Shown here piece after piece: positions 48,315 through 57,233 of a stretch of 64,000 nt of DNA (positions are counted from its first letter, which is position 1; every line of letters starts with the position of its first letter). The position numbers and the translations under genes were made by a program. The DNA comes from VRUE01 sp040879985 (GTDB lineage Bacteria > Actinomycetota > Thermoleophilia > Solirubrobacterales > 70-9), in contig JBBDJH010000006.1 in the NCBI GenBank assembly GCA_040879985.1, forward strand, positions 1 through 64,000. The letters are read 5' to 3'. The notes beneath the pieces were generated by a model. That model had not been told where the DNA came from. It saw only the letters and a program-made list of their open reading frames with translations, and made no database searches.

Positions 48315-49897
48315 TGAGTGAGGATGCTACTCGGGGGCGCGGCCTCCGAGGCGAGCAGGACCGCGGCCCCCGGCCCGGCCACGGCCGGCTTCTCGCCGTC
48401 GAGCTCGTGCGCGGCGAAGATCTCGTCGAGGTCCTCGCGGGTCAGCGTCTCACGCTCGAGTGCGTTGGCGGCGAGGTCGTCGAGGCATTCGCGGTTCGCG
48501 GCGAGCAGCGCCCGCGCCCGCCGGTAGGCCTCGCGCGCCAGCGTCATCGCCGCCACGTCGACGTCGCGGCGGGTGCGGTCGGAGAGCGCGTAGTCGCCGG
48601 TCGGCAGCGCGATCGGCGGCGCCCCGTCGGCGTCGAGGGCGACGCCCATGCCGAACTCGGCGACCATCTGGCGGCAGACCATGTGTACCCGCGAGAGGTC
48701 GTCGACGGCGCCCGAGTAGGAGGCCTGCATGACCTCCTCCTCGGCGGCGCGGCCGCCCAGCAGGGTGACCAGCTCGTCGAGCAGCTCGTCGCGCGACTTC
48801 AGGTAGGTGTCCTCCCGCGGCGAGTGGCCGACGAAGCCGAGCGCCGGCCCGCGCGGCACGATGCTGAGGATCTCCGGCGGGTCGAGCCCGAGCAGCCGCC
48901 GGCAGAGCGCGTGGCCGGCCTCGTGGTAGGCGACGATCCGGCGCTCCTTCTGGGTCAGCCGCCGCGCCTGCTGCGAGCCGACCGACTGGCGCAGCAGCGC
49001 CTCGTCGAGGTCCTCGCGGGCCATCGCCCCGCGGCCCGCCCGCCCGGCGATGATCGCCGCCTCGTTGAGCGCGTTGGCGAGCTGGGCGCCGGTCATCCCG
49101 GTCGTCTTGCGGGCGACGTCGGTCAGGTCGAGGTCGGGCCCCAGCGGCTTGCCCTTGGCGTGGGCGCGCAGGATCGCCTCGCGGCCGTCGCGGTCGGGCG
49201 GCGAGACCAGCACCTGGCGGTCGAAGCGCCCCGGCCGCAGCAGCGCCTTGTCGAGCTTGTCGACGTAGTTGGAGGCGGCGATCACGATCACCGTCCCGGG
49301 GTCCTTCTCGAAGCCGTCGAGCTCGACCAGCAGCTGGTTGAGCGCCTGCTCGCGCTCGCTCGAGCCGCCATCCCCACCGCCGCCGCTGCGCGCCCCCCCG
49401 ACCGCGTCCAGCTCGTCGATGAAGATGACGGCCCGACCCGACTTGCGCGCCTCCTTGAACAGGCGGCGGATGCGCGCGGCGCCCCTCCCCACGAACATCT
49501 CCACGAAGCTCGAGCCCGAGGCCGAGAAGAAGTCGACGCCGGCCTGCGCGGCGACCGCCCGCGCCAGCATCGTCTTGCCGGTTCCCGGCGGGCCGAAGAG
49601 CAGCACGCCGCGCGGCGCCGTGGCGCCGAGGGCGGCGAAGCGATCGGGGTCGCGCAGCCATTCGGTGACGTCGATCAACTCGTCCTTGGCCGCGTCGACC
49701 CCCTGCACCTCCTCCCACAGCACCGGCTCGGTGCGGCTCGCCTTGACCGTCTCCGGCTTGGTCGCGCCGAGCGTGCCGCGCAGCAGCGTCACGAAGACGA
49801 TCAGCAGACAGAACATGAAAAGGACCCCGAAGATCGGGTACCAGTCGAAGAAGAAGTCCTGGACTTCGGTGGCGGTTAGCGCTTGAACGAGATGCAT
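48200..49897 (-). CDS. ftsH: FtsH-like membrane AAA+ metalloprotease with one membrane segment
   Basis: ATP-dependent protease. One N-terminal hydrophobic segment (about residues 22-39) is present, and the periplasmic domain of classical FtsH is missing. The AAA+ module has GPPGTGKT (Walker A, residues 102-109), FIDELDAVGG (Walker B) and SRH region ALLRPGRFDRQVLV. The protease motif HEAGH is at residues 325-329, with the third zinc ligand in VDDLSRVHMVCRQM. The start ATG has AGGA upstream (GAGGAACCCC). The last 38 residues overlap the next gene in another frame and do not resemble FtsH C-termini, so the true end may be variable. It could be a YjoB/FtsH-type variant. Confidence 0.92.
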   Translation of the reverse strand: MHLVQALTATEVQDFFFDWYPIFGVLFMFCLLIVFVTLLRGTLGATKPETVKASRTEPVLWEEVQGVDAAKDELIDVTEWLRDPDRFAALGATAPRGVLLFGPPGTGKTMLARAVAAQAGVDFFSASGSSFVEMFVGRGAARIRRLFKEARKSGRAVIFIDELDAVGGARSGGGGDGGSSEREQALNQLLVELDGFEKDPGTVIVIAASNYVDKLDKALLRPGRFDRQVLVSPPDRDGREAILRAHAKGKPLGPDLDLTDVARKTTGMTGAQLANALNEAAIIAGRAGRGAMAREDLDEALLRQSVGSQQARRLTQKERRIVAYHEAGHALCRRLLGLDPPEILSIVPRGPALGFVGHSPREDTYLKSRDELLDELVTLLGGRAAEEEVMQASYSGAVDDLSRVHMVCRQMVAEFGMGVALDADGAPPIALPTGDYALSDRTRRDVDVAAMTLAREAYRRARALLAANRECLDDLAANALERETLTREDLDEIFAAHELDGEKPAVAGPGAAVLLASEAAPPSSILTQWRLSETPRSTTSRRVARWRAGYTASARSGCSTGSGRC

Positions 49898-49971
49898 GGG
49901 GTTCCTCGCAACGCAGTCTCAGGCCAAAACGCCCGCGCTCCAATCGCACATACGTCCGCTGACGCCTGCGC

Positions 49972-50643
49972 TCAGAGCTCGCGGCGGCTGACCGCGCCGC
50001 TCTGCAGCGCCCGCTCGGCCAGGGCGACCCGCTTGCGATTCTGCGGCAGGTCCTCGACGCCGAGCTTCTCGAAGAGGGCGCGCATGTGGGTCTTGACCGC
50101 GTCGACGCTGAGGTGCAGCTCGGCGGCGATCGCCTGGTTGGTCGCCGGCGTGGCAAACGGGGCTTCGTCCTTGAACGGGCGGCAGAGGGCGAGCAGGACA
50201 CGGCGCTGGGCGGGGGAAACGGTCGCCGCGGGGGCGAGCTCGGCGGCGGCGACGGTCGCTTCCGGGGCGCCCTCGCCGGGGCGGCGGAAGAGCACCGCGG
50301 TGCGGCCGAAGCGCAGCGTGTCGCCGTCGCGCAGGCGCCGCCGCCCGTCGACCCGCTGCTCACCGACGAAGGAGCCGTTGCGGGAGAGGCCGTCGTCGCG
50401 CAGGGTGCACTCGTCGCGCACGACCTCGATCTGGGCGTGCAGGGCGGAGACCTCCTCGTCCCAGTCGAGCCGCAGGTCGGCGGAGTCGCCGCGCCCGATC
50501 CAGAGCGACCCGGTCCCCGGCTCGACCGTGACGATCCGCTGCGCGCCGGCCGCGTCGCGGAAGACGAGGAAGGGCCGGCCGCCGCGTTCGGCCTCGATCT
50601 GCGCCTTCAGCTCCGGCGCGCTCGTCTGCGGCCGTTCACCCAC
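49972..50643 (-). CDS. FHA-domain and LuxR-type HTH regulator
   Basis: Predicted transcription regulator. The FHA domain (about residues 40-120: GSLWIGRGDSADLRLDWDEEVSALHAQIEV, LSRNGSFVGEQRV, LRDGDTLRFGRTAVLF) binds phosphothreonine peptides. The C-terminal part contains a helix-turn-helix (ATNQAIAAELHLSVDAVKTHMRALFEKLGV, about residues 167-197). The combination is seen in Thermoleophilia-type proteins. The start GTG at 50643 overlaps the end of the MBL hydrolase gene. 223 residues. The phosphorylation input is probably a Ser/Thr kinase elsewhere in the genome (inference). Confidence 0.87.
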   Translation of the reverse strand: MGERPQTSAPELKAQIEAERGGRPFLVFRDAAGAQRIVTVEPGTGSLWIGRGDSADLRLDWDEEVSALHAQIEVVRDECTLRDDGLSRNGSFVGEQRVDGRRRLRDGDTLRFGRTAVLFRRPGEGAPEATVAAAELAPAATVSPAQRRVLLALCRPFKDEAPFATPATNQAIAAELHLSVDAVKTHMRALFEKLGVEDLPQNRKRVALAERALQSGAVSRREL

Positions 50644-51383
50644 GCACGACCTGGGAGCCGCCGACTATCGCCTCGAGGCCGTCGTCGCCGAAGACGACCC
50701 AGGCCTTGTTGCCGCCGTCGTAGTCGGGCGCCCAGAGCTTCAGCGTCGCCGGGCGGTCCCAGACGGTCACCGGCTCCTCGCCGGTTTCCTCGAGGCCGCG
50801 CCAGATCCGCACGAACGGGTTGGACTCCCACTCCGCGCCGATCGTCGTCGGCTCGCGGTGGCCGGGGTGGGCGCGGGTCTCCGCCGGCAACTCCATTAAC
50901 CGCATCACCGAGGCCTTGAGGTCGGCGAAGCCGGCGGCGCCCGGCGCCATCGTGCCGCCGACGGTGCCCTTGAAGAGGACGTCGGCGGTGAACAGGTCGG
51001 ACCCGTTGACGAGGAAGGCGAGGTGCCCGGCGGCGTGCCCCGGGGTGAGGATCGCCTCGATCTCGAGCCCGCCGGTGGTCAGCTTCTCGCCGTCGGCGAG
51101 GACGATCGCGACATCCTGGTCCAGCGCCGCGGCCGTCTCGGCGTGGCCGACCAGCGGCGGGTTGCCGAGCGCCTCCCTCGCCGCGGCCAGCCCGGCGACG
51201 TGGTCGGGGTGGGGGTGGGTGACGAGTACGTGGGTGATCTCGATCGCGTTGCGCTCGGCTCGCTCGAGCAGCGGCCCGAGCCCGTCGTTGCCGTCGATCA
51301 GCACACCCTTGCCGCCGGCTTCGTCGGCGACGAGGTAGGCGTTCGACAGCCAAACCGGGTTCTCGGTCCTCTCGACTATCACG
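50636..51383 (-). CDS. Metallo-beta-lactamase-fold hydrolase
   Basis: Hydrolase of the MBL superfamily, possibly glyoxalase-II-like. Zinc motif VTHPHPDHVAGL (HxHxDH) near residue 60, then GHAAGHLAFLVNG, and the distal His in AHPGHREPTTIG. The C-terminal half has an added beta-rich part (KLWAPDYDGGNKAWVVFGDDGLEAIV). GTG at 51383 is supported by TACTCC 8 nt upstream. The frame extends further upstream, but without coding character. Its stop overlaps the FHA-HTH start. About 248 residues. Confidence 0.88.
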
Positions 51384-51573
51384 TCGCCCCGGAGTATCCC
51401 GGTTTCGCGGGCGATGGCTTGGCTCGCGGCTGGGCCGGCCAGACAATCGCGTCTGGGCTCGGTACGGCGGTGGGCGATGGAAAGCTGGCGCGGTGGCGCC
51501 TGCCGAGCTACCGTGCATCTGCCCGTGATCGCGCCGACGGCCGACATGCCGAGGATTGCCGCGGGGCCCGCTC

Positions 51574-52618
51574 CTTGAGCAAGCGCCCGGCGGGGGCGCT
51601 TGCGGGTATGGCCATGATCTTGATTCTCGCCGCCCCGGCCGGCGCGGCGGCGCAGCCGCGCGACACAGTGATCGAAACGGCCAGCGTGGGCTCGGCGCGG
51701 ATCTCCGCCAGCGCCACCGCGAACCGCTACCCGATCGACGCAAGCGGCAGGGAGACGGTCGCGATCGCGGTCACAGCGGCCTGCCAGGCCTCGTGTACGG
51801 CGGCCGACCCGCGGCAGATCGCGGCCTTCCTCGGCACTTTGATCCACGGCTTCGAGATGCAGCTGCTCACCGTCCAGCTCGACACACCCTCGCAGCTCGA
51901 ATTCGACTGCGGCTACGGCGCCCAGGCCTGTTACTACGGCGGCGAGAACAAAATCGTGATCAGCGGCAACGACGCGCCCGCCACCGACGGGGCCAGCCGC
52001 GAGTTCGTCCTCGCCCACGAGTACGGGCACCACGTCGCCCGCCATCGCGAAACCCCGCGGCCGTTTCCGGCGGCGCTCGACTGGGGCACGGCGCGCTGGT
52101 CGAGCTACCAGAACGTCTGCCGCCGGGCGCGGGCCGGGGTGCTCTCGGTCGGCAGCTTCGGGCTGCGCTACTTCCGCGACCCCGGCGAGGCGTTCGCCGA
52201 GAGCTTCGCCCACCTGCGCTTCCCGGAAAGCGGTGTGCCCTGGCGCTGGCTGCGGGCGCTGAAGCCGGACGCCGGGGCGCTGGAGGCGATCCGCAAGGAC
52301 ACCCTCGACCCGTGGCTGGGCCGCACGCCGCTCAGACTGGCGGGCCGCGTCCCGCCGCGAGGGGAGGGGCCGGCGGTGCGGGCTTTCAGGACGCCGCTCG
52401 ACGGCGCGGTCAGCCTGCGCCCCGCCGGCCGGCCGCGCTACGACCTCAGCCTGCTCAACCGGGCCGGCCGGGTGCTGCGCAGCTCACGCCACGACCACGG
52501 CCGCAACGGCGGCCAGCGGCTCAACTTCACCGTCTGCGGCCAGTCCCGCCTACGCCTCGCGATCCACCCCTCCGCCCGCCGCGCCGGAGCCTTCAAGCTG
52601 CAAATCCAGCGACCCTGA
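51574..52618 (+). CDS. Secreted zinc metallopeptidase-like protein
   Basis: The start is uncertain: TTG at 51574 gives a basic N-terminus and a signal peptide (KRPAGALAGMAMILILAAPAGAAAQ); ATG at 51609 is the alternative. The motif REFVLAHEYGHHVARHRE gives HExxH zinc ligands, and a Glu further on (GEAFAESFAHLRFP) suits the third. The C-terminal 100 residues form a beta-rich domain. Two Cys in CQASC and CGYGAQACYYGG suggest disulfides. Function is not known. Divergent from the MBL gene and just before tRNA-Asp. Confidence 0.75.
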
Positions 52619-52655
52619 GATAATCCCCGCCGGGCGGTCCTCCCGCCCACCCCAA

Positions 52656-52729
<74 letters not shown>

Positions 52730-52902
52730 CTAGTTGAAGTGCCTGCATGTTGCCTGGTTTTGGTCGAAGCGTCCCGGGTGCACTACGGCTCTCGACCCCC
52801 GGCTTCAATAGGCACCAGTGCTCTTTGATCCAGCGCCTGCCGATCACGCGGTCATGTAGCTGCCAAAAAATCACGGAGAACGAGCCCTAGAATTGATGCG
52901 CG

Positions 52903-53220
52903 ATGGCCAACTCATCGACGAGAGAACGAATCAATGCCTTGAGGGAGTCGCTGAAGAACCTACGGCAAGAGGAAATGCCGCCCTGGGACTTGGGCCTTAT
53001 CTACACCGAAGTTCTCGACACCGTGAAGGAGGAGAACCCCGACTATCGCTTGGCGGAAGAGGCCGAGCGACCAACCCAGAATGCCGACCGTCGGGCAACT
53101 GTTCAAGTAGCAGCGATGACGGCCGTACTCGACCAGCTAGCGTTGCTTTATCCGAAGCCGGTTGCGCGCCCGCGTACTTCACGGCCGACTGGGCGCAACT
53201 GGATGACTGAGCCGATGTAG
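52903..53220 (+). CDS. Small protein of unknown function at the element's left edge
   Basis: 105 residues, MANSSTRERINALRESLKNLRQEEMPPWDLGLIY and so on. The N-terminus looks helical and charged; the C-terminus is Pro/Arg-rich. TAGAAT ends 9 nt before the ATG. I do not recognise the family. It is divergent from, or paired with, the HEPN-like gene and could be its partner, as in some toxin-antitoxin or defence pairs. This is only a suggestion from position. Confidence 0.55.
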   Translation: MANSSTRERINALRESLKNLRQEEMPPWDLGLIYTEVLDTVKEENPDYRLAEEAERPTQNADRRATVQVAAMTAVLDQLALLYPKPVARPRTSRPTGRNWMTEPM

Positions 53221-53264
53221 GCCTTAGCAAGGCCAGAATTGAGATGTCCAGATCATCAAGCAGG

Positions 53265-53930
53265 TCAAGCAGGGTGCCGAACTAGGAAGTCACGAACATC
53301 GCGGATGAGGGCGGCGGCTTGAGCGTCGTCGTACGCATCGTATTCGCCGTGTGCGGCGCTGTTGCGAAGTCCCAGCCAGGCGGTGACGGACTTTTCGACA
53401 AGCTTGTTGTAGGCCCCACCCTTCGTGAGTTCAGCGTTGATTACGCTGGCCTTAAGCGACTCTCCGGAGGGTTTGGCTGTGGGGATTCCGCTGACTGCAG
53501 CAAGTTTTCGCGAGTGCTCCTCAAGGACGCTTCCGGCGATGACGGCCGCGGGGTCCTTGAATCCCTTGACCTGTAGCTCTGACGCCATCTCCAGGAAGTC
53601 CGCAAAGAGATCGGCATGTATCAGCTCCTCAAGCGTCTTCAGGTAGCCATCTTGAAGGTCGGAGCGGAAGGCGGCCAGTGCGGCCGCAACGGCTATGAAA
53701 GTCTCAGATTCGCCCGAGTCCCAGCCCTTCTCAAAGGGCTCTTTAGCGGCCCGCAGGTAGGTACTCGTCGGGGCAAACCGTTCAAGAAGCGCCATCGCAC
53801 GAGTCGTGCGGCGCGCAATCTCCGAAGTTCGCGACTCGCGAAATGCTTCCCAGCTCGGAATCGCCTCTGGGCCGAAACCCCATTCCGAAAAGAGAGCGTC
53901 GATCTGGGCGAGGATCGGGTCAGCGTCCAT
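53265..53930 (-). CDS. HEPN-like protein, possible RNase or defence gene
   Basis: 221 residues from MDADPILAQIDALFSEWG. The C-terminal third has LRNSAAHGEYDAYDDA with an Arg189-x4-His194 signature, as in HEPN domains. Many HEPN proteins are RNases in toxin-antitoxin and anti-phage systems. The N-terminal 120 residues look all-helical with no recognisable motif. Similar KLVEKSVTAWLGLRNSAAHGEYD wording occurs in uncharacterised proteins with a C-terminal abortive-infection-like fold. The ATG at 53930 overlaps the end of the integrase. Evidence for nuclease activity is only the short motif. Confidence 0.6.
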   Translation of the reverse strand: MDADPILAQIDALFSEWGFGPEAIPSWEAFRESRTSEIARRTTRAMALLERFAPTSTYLRAAKEPFEKGWDSGESETFIAVAAALAAFRSDLQDGYLKTLEELIHADLFADFLEMASELQVKGFKDPAAVIAGSVLEEHSRKLAAVSGIPTAKPSGESLKASVINAELTKGGAYNKLVEKSVTAWLGLRNSAAHGEYDAYDDAQAAALIRDVRDFLVRHPA

Positions 53931-55133
53931 GGTCGGGGATCCTAGAGGTACGCACTGGATCGCCCCCAGGCGAGACCCAATTACCGCCGCCCAGCAGGCC
54001 ACCCATCCTCGTCTTCGGGCGTATCCCGGTCACCTCCGTATAGACGCGCAGCGTCATTCGGGGATCGCGGTGGCCCATTTGGGCGGCGGTTATTGCCGGA
54101 TGCTCGCCCAACTCGGCACGCAGGGCGGCGTAGGTGTGGCGCAGGGAGTGGAACGTGATGCCGTCCGGGAGCGGGGGGCGGTCTTCGGCGGCGAGCTGTT
54201 TGTTGGCCTTCTCGATGGCTCTGTAGAGGATGCGGGTGCGGACGGTGTTGCGCTCGCGGGGCTTCTCGCGAATGCGGCCTGCGAATACGAAGTCGTCTGG
54301 TTCGGTCCACTCGGCGACGTCCTTGTGCTCGCTGAGGAGCTGCGCCAGCTCTGGCTCAAGGACGACCTGGCGGACGCCGGCGGCGGTCTTGGAGGCGGCT
54401 ACGTTGAGCAGTCCATCGCGTAGATCGAGGTCGCGCCAGCGTAGGTGCGTCAGCTCGGAGACCCGCAGCCCTCCGGCCAAGATCGCGGTGGCGAGCAGCG
54501 TCCGATGCGTTCCGGCGGCGCGTAGCAGCGCCTGGACCTGCTCGCCGGTCAGCCGCGCCCGCTTCGGCTCGACCTCTCATTCAGCTTTTCAACCTTCGTC
54601 TTGACCGGGTTGTAGTCGATCAACCCGTAGCGGACGGCGGCGTCGAGAATTTGGCCGAGGCGAGTCAGCGTCTTGTTGATCGTCCGGTTGGAAAGCGGTC
54701 TTCCAACCTGCCCTTGCTCTCGCTCGCGGACCTTTACGGCCTTGTAGCGGTCGATCTCCTGCGCCGTTATCTCCGACAGGGCGTGGCCTTTGAAGAACGG
54801 CAGCAGATGGTGGGTCAGGGTCAGCTCGTAGTCCTCGACGGTGCGGGCGGCGAACTCATGGCGACGCGTCGCCAGCCACTCGGAGGCGAACTCGTGGAAG
54901 CTCGGCGTTGGCGCTTCCTCTGTCGGGGCGGGACGCGTGGACTTCCAGATCCCCCGGCGCACGTCGGCCAGCACATTCGCCAGCTCGTCCTCGGCCTTGC
55001 GCTGGGTCCAGCCCTGCGCGGCGGTGCCCAGGCTCAGGTAGCGCCGCTTGCCGTACGCCTGGAAGCGCAAGGCGAAGTTCCGGCCCCCTCGCCGCCGCCG
55101 TTCGACTACCTGCCCGGTGGCCTTGCGCGCCAT
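53920..55133 (-). pseudogene. int: Tyrosine integrase, frameshifted near 54575
   Basis: Site-specific recombinase of the tRNA-Asp element. The N-terminal part (54549-55133: MARKATGQVVERRRRGGRNFALRF, core-binding domain FHEFASEWLATRRHEFAARTVEDYELTL) breaks at a GAGAG tract. The downstream frame continues VEPKRARLTGEQVQALLRAAGTHR and contains the catalytic residues: Arg in AGGLRVSEL, His-x-x-Arg in FHSLRHTYA, His in GHRDPRMTLRVYTEV and the final Tyr. Removing two bases (one AG) restores a single protein of about 404 residues. So it is inactive, made by frameshifting, or a sequencing error. Confidence 0.88.
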
Positions 55134-55140
55134 CTACCCC

Positions 55141-55530
55141 TCAAGCCGCCGGGGGCGGGCCTTTCTCCCCGCGTCCGTGAATCGGTAGTAACCGAACCTC
55201 CGATCTCCGGCCCCGCCGCGGCTGACCTGCCCGCTCACCCGAGCGGGCGGGCGGGTCAGCCGCCGATCCCTCGCCGACCGTCCGCAGTACCCGCGCCGCG
55301 ATCTCGGGGTCGAAACGGAGCCGTGGCTTCGGCCCAGCACCGAGCTTGACCGCGCCCAGCTCGATGGCGTGCGAGTAGACCCAGGAGCGCTCGATCCCGA
55401 AGTGCCGCGCAAGCTCGGCAGCGTCGACCAGCTCGCGTTTCTGCACCCCGTGCGCTTCGAGCAACTCGACCGCGTGGCGGGCAATTGCCTCCACGGTTTC
55501 CGCGTCGAGCTTGATGCGTTTGGATGCCAT
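55141..55530 (-). CDS. Excisionase-like HTH protein
   Basis: 129 residues. The central part VDAAELARHFGIERSWVYSHAIELGAVKLGAGPKPRLRFDPEIAARVL (about residues 40-90) is the MerR-like fold of excisionase and phage DNA-binding proteins. It ends 8 nt before the integrase start and would be in the same transcript. The C-terminal tail is Arg/Gly-rich and encoded by a hairpin-forming sequence (55220-55261). Probably controls excision or int expression. Confidence 0.75.
   Translation of the reverse strand: MASKRIKLDAETVEAIARHAVELLEAHGVQKRELVDAAELARHFGIERSWVYSHAIELGAVKLGAGPKPRLRFDPEIAARVLRTVGEGSAADPPARSGERAGQPRRGRRSEVRLLPIHGRGEKGPPPAA
55220..55261. repeat. Palindrome in the 3' part of the excisionase-like gene
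   Basis: GGCTGACC and GCCCGCTC (55220-55236) pair with 55241-55248 and 55254-55261 with an internal bulge. It lies in the region coding for the C-terminal tail, before the integrase. It may act as a terminator or attenuator between the two genes. Confidence 0.5.
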
Positions 55531-55675
55531 CGCATTGACTGTCGAAATCGCGGGGCAAGTGCCTCATAACATTCGTCCAGGTTCGCGCCGGGAATCGAAC
55601 ACCTGTTCGGGTTCATACTGTGTCGGGGGTCGAGGTTGGGGTTGCGGTCACTGCGAGGTGATAGCGCGTGAGGGG
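55531..55675. other. Intergenic gap in the element
   Basis: 145 bases between the excisionase-like gene and the XRE gene. I see nothing definite; a promoter for the excisionase-integrase pair is likely here on the minus strand. Confidence 0.3.
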
Positions 55676-56041
55676 TTAGCTGTCGGTGGTTTCAGGTTGG
55701 CTGGGAGTCGAGACCGTGAAGCTGCCTTTGCTCGTGGTGGCTGGCTGCCAATGGATTCCTTCCAGCAGTTGGCTGGGAGGAACCGAGGTAGCCGCTGCGA
55801 GCTTGATCAGGGTGTCGATCTTGGGGATGCGTTCCCCCCGCTCCAGCAACCCGACCTCGGTGCGGTGCAGGCCCGCCCGGATCGCGGCGGCTTCCTGGCT
55901 CATCCCCGCCCGCCTGCGGGCGCGCAGGAGGGGTTTGCCCCGAAGCGGGCCTTGCAGTCCGCTGAGGCCATGCCTCAGCCGCCCAGAAGCGCGTCGAAGC
56001 GAATCGCCGCGTGCGTTGGCATCACCAAGCCCGAGGGGCAC
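55676..56041 (-). CDS. XRE-type HTH regulator
   Basis: The HTH domain reads LRARRRAGMSQEAAAIRAGLHRTEVGLLERGERIPKIDTLIKLAAATSVPP, the standard Cro/C1 pattern. The start is uncertain: the frame opens at a GTG at 56041 that overlaps the upstream gene by 66 nt, and the only later ATG (55903) would cut into helix 1. The C-terminus after the domain is short. Divergent from the XRE gene at 56411; likely part of the control circuit for the element. Confidence 0.7.
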   Translation of the reverse strand: MPLGLGDANARGDSLRRASGRLRHGLSGLQGPLRGKPLLRARRRAGMSQEAAAIRAGLHRTEVGLLERGERIPKIDTLIKLAAATSVPPSQLLEGIHWQPATTSKGSFTVSTPSQPETTDS

Positions 56042-56268
56042 TGGAGCAGCCCCAGGCCGGTCAGGTCGCGCACGGCGCGCTCCAAGGCATCGCCTTCGGC
56101 AAACTCCTCGATCCCGCCGCCGATCTCCTGGACAAGCTGCGGGACGACCAGATAGGTCGGGTGCAGAGTGAGAACGTGGGTCAGGACCACCCGCTGGTCG
56201 CGGAGGTCTTGCATCGCGGTTGGCGAGTCGAGTCCGTCGAGGCTCGCCGCATTAGGCTGGTCTTGCAT
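55975..56268 (-). CDS. Small winged-helix-like protein of unknown function
   Basis: 97 residues from MQDQPNAASLDGL; AAGGAG lies 8 nt upstream of ATG 56268. The middle VLTHVLTLHPTYLVVPQLVQEIGGGIEEFAEGDALERAVRDLTGLGLLQCPSGLVMPTHAAIRFDALL looks like a short winged-helix domain. Often found next to XRE genes in integrative elements of this lineage (from memory, not checked). It overlaps the XRE frame. Confidence 0.65.
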   Translation of the reverse strand: MQDQPNAASLDGLDSPTAMQDLRDQRVVLTHVLTLHPTYLVVPQLVQEIGGGIEEFAEGDALERAVRDLTGLGLLQCPSGLVMPTHAAIRFDALLGG

Positions 56269-56329
56269 GGGAAGCACTCCTTCCTGTGCCACGCCCCCGG
56301 CTGTTTCCGCAGCGCGGGGGCACTTTTCT

Positions 56330-56410
56330 AGATACGGGTGAAGCCTAACAGGGCAAGTGAAATAAAGCTAGTTTCAATTCAATTGGCTAATTTCGCCTGG
56401 CTTTGAGAGC
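56330..56410. promoter_or_regulatory. A/T-rich divergent control region
   Basis: Between the divergent regulatory genes starting at 56268 and 56411. The sequence includes AGTTTCAATTCAATTGGCT and CTAATTTCGCC, with short repeats (CAATTC/CAATTG) that may be operator half-sites. It is clearly richer in A/T than its surroundings. Confidence 0.45.
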
Positions 56411-56659
56411 GTGGCGACAATGACCAGGGCAGGCGAACCGCAACCGGCGCTGGGTGCTGCCGTGAAGCAGCTACGCGGGCAGCGCGGGGCGACGCAGGAA
56501 GGACTCGCCTACGAGGCCGGGATCACGACCGGCACGCTCTCGCAACTTGAGCGCGGAATCTCGAATCCCTCCTGGGGCACGCTGAAAGCGATTGCGGGGG
56601 CGCTGGGCGTCTCAATGGTCGAGCTGGCGAAGCTGGCGGCCAAGCTCGAACGTCGCTGA
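56411..56659 (+). CDS. XRE-type HTH regulator (short)
   Basis: 82 residues starting at GTG 56411, followed by an in-frame ATG three codons later. The HTH LGAAVKQLRGQRGATQEGLAYEAGITTGTLSQLERGISNPSWGTLKAIAGALGVSMVELAKLA covers nearly the whole protein. Divergent from the minus-strand regulators at 55676-56268; the A/T-rich gap between them is likely the operator region. Confidence 0.85.
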   Translation: MATMTRAGEPQPALGAAVKQLRGQRGATQEGLAYEAGITTGTLSQLERGISNPSWGTLKAIAGALGVSMVELAKLAAKLERR

Positions 56660-56689
56660 TCTCTGTGCGCTTCGCGCCGGAGCCGAGGA

Positions 56690-56911
56690 TTACTGCCACT
56701 CGTCGCGCAGCCCGTCCACCAGTGCGCGTAGATCGCCGCCGGTGTCGAGGCAGCCGGAGTAGCTAGCCATTGGCGCAGGGAAGCCCCGTTCGATTTCCTC
56801 GATTTCGGTCCGATACGCGGCGAGAGCCTTGGGGTCCCGGGCGAGCTTCTCGAATCCAGCTTCGATGTCGGCCAGCATCGCCTTCTCGTTCGCGTCACTT
56901 GGCGTTGCCAT
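56690..56911 (-). CDS. Small acidic protein of unknown function
   Basis: 73 residues, MATPSDANEKAMLADIEAGFEKLARDPKALAAYRTEIEEIERG and so on. Helical and acidic, it resembles the N-terminal part of some antitoxins, but I do not recognise it. TAGGCT ends 9 nt upstream. No obvious partner is adjacent. Confidence 0.5.
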   Translation of the reverse strand: MATPSDANEKAMLADIEAGFEKLARDPKALAAYRTEIEEIERGFPAPMASYSGCLDTGGDLRALVDGLRDEWQ

Positions 56912-56991
56912 ACAGACAACAGCCTACCCATTGATCGCCGCAGCTGGCGGCGTGGATGCGATGCCCGTCTTGCGGGGTCTTGCGTGCGGGC

Positions 56992-56997
56992 TACACT
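56992..56997 (+). promoter_or_regulatory. -10 hexamer TACACT before the gene at 57004
   Basis: TACACT with 6 nt to the ATG at 57004, the leaderless spacing seen elsewhere in the window. Confidence 0.55.
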
Positions 56998-57003
56998 TCC
57001 AGC

Positions 57004-57231
57004 ATGGAACCTCGCGTGTGGCCGGACCTTCCCGACAAGCACCGTTGGGCGTTGGAGCTGATGGAGAAACGCCTGGAGAACACCACGCAGCCCGCGAGAG
57101 AGCTTTCTGCGCGCGCTGAGGAGCTTCGCGCCCAGGCGGCGCAGACCGACATCGATGGTTATCGTGATGCGGCTCTAATGTTGGCCGACCGCTACGAGCA
57201 GGCGGCGGCTTCGCGCCTCGCCTCGGCGTAA
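57004..57231 (+). CDS. Small helical protein of unknown function
   Basis: 75 residues, MEPRVWPDLPDKHRWALELMEKRLENTTQPARELSARAEELRAQA and so on. It looks like a single long helix with a coiled-coil pattern. The start ATG is fixed by TACACT, 6 nt upstream. No family recognised. It faces the gene ending at 57234. Confidence 0.55.
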   Translation: MEPRVWPDLPDKHRWALELMEKRLENTTQPARELSARAEELRAQAAQTDIDGYRDAALMLADRYEQAAASRLASA

Positions 57232-57233
57232 CT

